The notes below the pieces were generated by a model, which searched no databases, was not told the DNA's origin, and worked only from the letters and a program-made list of their open reading frames with translations. The position numbers and the translations under genes are program-made. DNA of 45,075 nt, from positions 1 to 45,075 of the forward strand of contig CAIUAN010000010.1 of assembly GCA_903897145.1 (NCBI GenBank). The letters run 5' to 3'. This DNA is from an uncultured Bacteroidia bacterium (lineage in GTDB: Bacteria; Bacteroidota; Bacteroidia; Bacteroidales; Prolixibacteraceae). This document shows positions 44,507-45,075 of the stretch, piece after piece. Numbering within the stretch: position 1 is the stretch's first letter; each line of letters opens with the position of its first letter.

Positions 44507-44697
44507 TAATATCTTATTTTAAAAGAACGTGTGCTTCTAATTACACCACTAAATTAAGCATGTTTTACTGGTTTTCCAAGTGTTTTGGGGTATAATTTTG
44601 AACATTAATTTTTTCACTTGGTTGATCTTGAATATGAAGGCCTTAGGAGATTCTACAGCATAAGTTGAATTTTATTCCAATTTTTTTTGAGTTTTAT
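44507..44697. other. Non-coding AT-rich stretch between the structured RNA and tRNA-Ser
   Basis: No convincing gene in either direction. It contains one spaced inverted repeat, CCAAGTG (44576-44582) with CACTTGG (44615-44621), of unknown meaning, and a TATAAT at 44591-44596. Confidence 0.6.
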
Positions 44698-44728
44698 TTT
44701 GCCTAAGTGAAAATGATTCCTACATTTG
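44698..44728 (+). promoter_or_regulatory. Consensus promoter of tRNA-Ser
   Basis: TTTG (44698-44701), 19 bases, then TACATTTG (44721-44728) fit the Bacteroidota TTTG-N19-21-TAnnTTTG consensus exactly. The predicted start is about 10 bases before the mature tRNA end at 44745. Confidence 0.8.
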
Positions 44729-44744
44729 CACCACCCAAAAATCA

Positions 44745-44831
44745 GGAGAGATGGGTGAGTGGCTGAAACCAGCAGTTTGCTAAACTGCCGCACGGGCGAC
44801 CGTGTCGGGGGTTCGAATCCCCCTCTCTCCG
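44745..44831 (+). tRNA. tRNA-Ser (GCT anticodon)
   Basis: The acceptor stem is GGAGAGA/TCTCTCC with discriminator G. The anticodon arm is GCAGT, loop TTGCTAA, ACTGC, which gives anticodon GCT. A long variable arm (CACGG...CCGTG) is typical of serine tRNAs. The T arm is GGGGG-TTCGAAT-CCCCC. CCA is not encoded. It reads AGC/AGT codons. Confidence 0.95.
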
Positions 44832-44902
44832 CAACGTTTGGGTTGACAGTTTTATTCAGCCGTTATTAACGTGAAGAGTTCTGTTAAAAAGATGATAATT
44901 AT

Positions 44903-44977
44903 CGGGGTGTAGCGCAGCCCGGCTAGCGCACCTGGTTTGGGACCAGGGGGTCCCAGGTTCGAATCCGGGTACCCCGA
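44903..44977 (+). tRNA. tRNA-Pro (TGG anticodon)
   Basis: The acceptor stem is CGGGGTG/TACCCCG with discriminator A. The anticodon arm is CCTGG, loop TTTGGGA, CCAGG, which gives anticodon TGG. The T loop is TTCGAAT. CCA is not encoded. It reads CCN codons, mainly CCA/CCG. Confidence 0.95.
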
Positions 44978-44981
44978 CATA

Positions 44982-45015
44982 AAAGAGAGTAGATTTAGTT
45001 CTGCTCTCTTTTTTT
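44982..45015 (+). terminator. Rho-independent terminator after tRNA-Pro
   Basis: AAAGAGAG (44982-44989) pairs with CTCTCTTT (45004-45011); TAGA and TCTG extend the stem. A T-tract follows. It ends the tRNA transcript and lies just before the tRNA-like fragment. Confidence 0.85.
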
Positions 45016-45030
45016 GTTTTTGTGAAATTG

Positions 45031-45075
45031 GTTAGCGCATCCCGATTTTCATCGGGAGTGTCCCAGGTTCGAATC
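45031..45075 (+). pseudogene. 5'-truncated tRNA-like sequence at the window edge
   Basis: GGTTAGCGCA resembles the D loop of the tRNA-Pro upstream (GGCTAGCGCA). TCCCGA-TTTTCA-TCGGGA replaces the anticodon arm but has a 6-base loop. GTCCCAGGTTCGAATC copies the T arm of tRNA-Pro exactly. The acceptor stem and D stem on the 5' side are absent: the sequence before it is T-rich terminator. The 3' end is cut off by the window. Confidence 0.55.

Noticed and set aside
1-45075. CRISPR arrays, insertion sequences and integrases
   Set aside because: No spaced direct repeats, Cas genes, transposase or recombinase motifs were seen on either strand.

Overview
The window is a 45 kb piece of a Bacteroidota chromosome, most likely an anaerobic or facultatively anaerobic Bacteroidia member. 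The lineage call rests on several signs. Promoters repeatedly carry the Bacteroides-type -7 box TAnnTTTG. Shine-Dalgarno sequences are almost absent. There is a thrS-infC-rpmI-rplT block, a secreted DPP-IV-type S9 peptidase, a GH127 (DUF1680) glycosidase and the C-terminal part of HydE, an [FeFe]-hydrogenase maturase that points to fermentative, anaerobic metabolism. No genus can be assigned from the sequence alone.

Layout. 1-10.4 kb: 3' part of hydE, an SPFH/stomatin-like protein, comEC (minus), a thioredoxin-domain YyaL-like protein, a secreted GH127 enzyme and a secreted S9 peptidase (minus). 10.5-13.8 kb: translation operon thrS, infC, rpmI, rplT, with a consensus promoter in front and a strong terminator behind. 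infC has no ATG; it starts at ATA behind a perfect AGGAGG. 13.8-14.7 kb: a tiny HTH protein and a secreted DUF2059 protein, with a palindromic operator-like site between them. 14.7-19.5 kb: an AT-rich island of small membrane proteins around a double-glycine-leader bacteriocin-like peptide with two cysteines, followed by a thioredoxin-like protein and a C39-peptidase ABC exporter. A 13-bp hairpin just behind the peptide gene looks like an attenuator. 19.6-20.2 kb: a flavin reductase.

20.4-36.1 kb is the most unusual part. Seven co-oriented, closely spaced genes encode an ABC ATPase; an ABC-2 permease fused to a large M1-peptidase-like region without HExxH and a golvesin-like C-terminus; a TolC-type outer membrane protein; a lipoprotein membrane-fusion protein; an RND permease; a second RND permease fused at its C-terminus to extra membrane segments and a complete ABC ATPase; and a further small ABC-type permease. 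The two ABC ATPase modules are clear paralogues. They bracket a tripartite RND pump, suggesting one machine, or two coupled machines, using both ATP and proton motive force.

36.1-44.3 kb is housekeeping: trpS, a DEDD 3'-5' exonuclease and udk on the minus strand; then a Dabb protein, manA, engB, prs, rplY, pth and an Hsp15-like S4 protein on the plus strand; then a secreted N-acetylmuramoyl-L-alanine amidase on the minus strand, whose in-frame signal peptide has no ATG, GTG or TTG and apparently starts at ATC. 44.3-45.1 kb is RNA-rich: a rod-shaped 6S-like structured RNA candidate, tRNA-Ser(GCT) with a textbook Bacteroidota promoter, tRNA-Pro(TGG), a terminator, and a 5'-truncated tRNA-like sequence running off the window.

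All functions are inferred by reading motifs. No database search or folding program was run.
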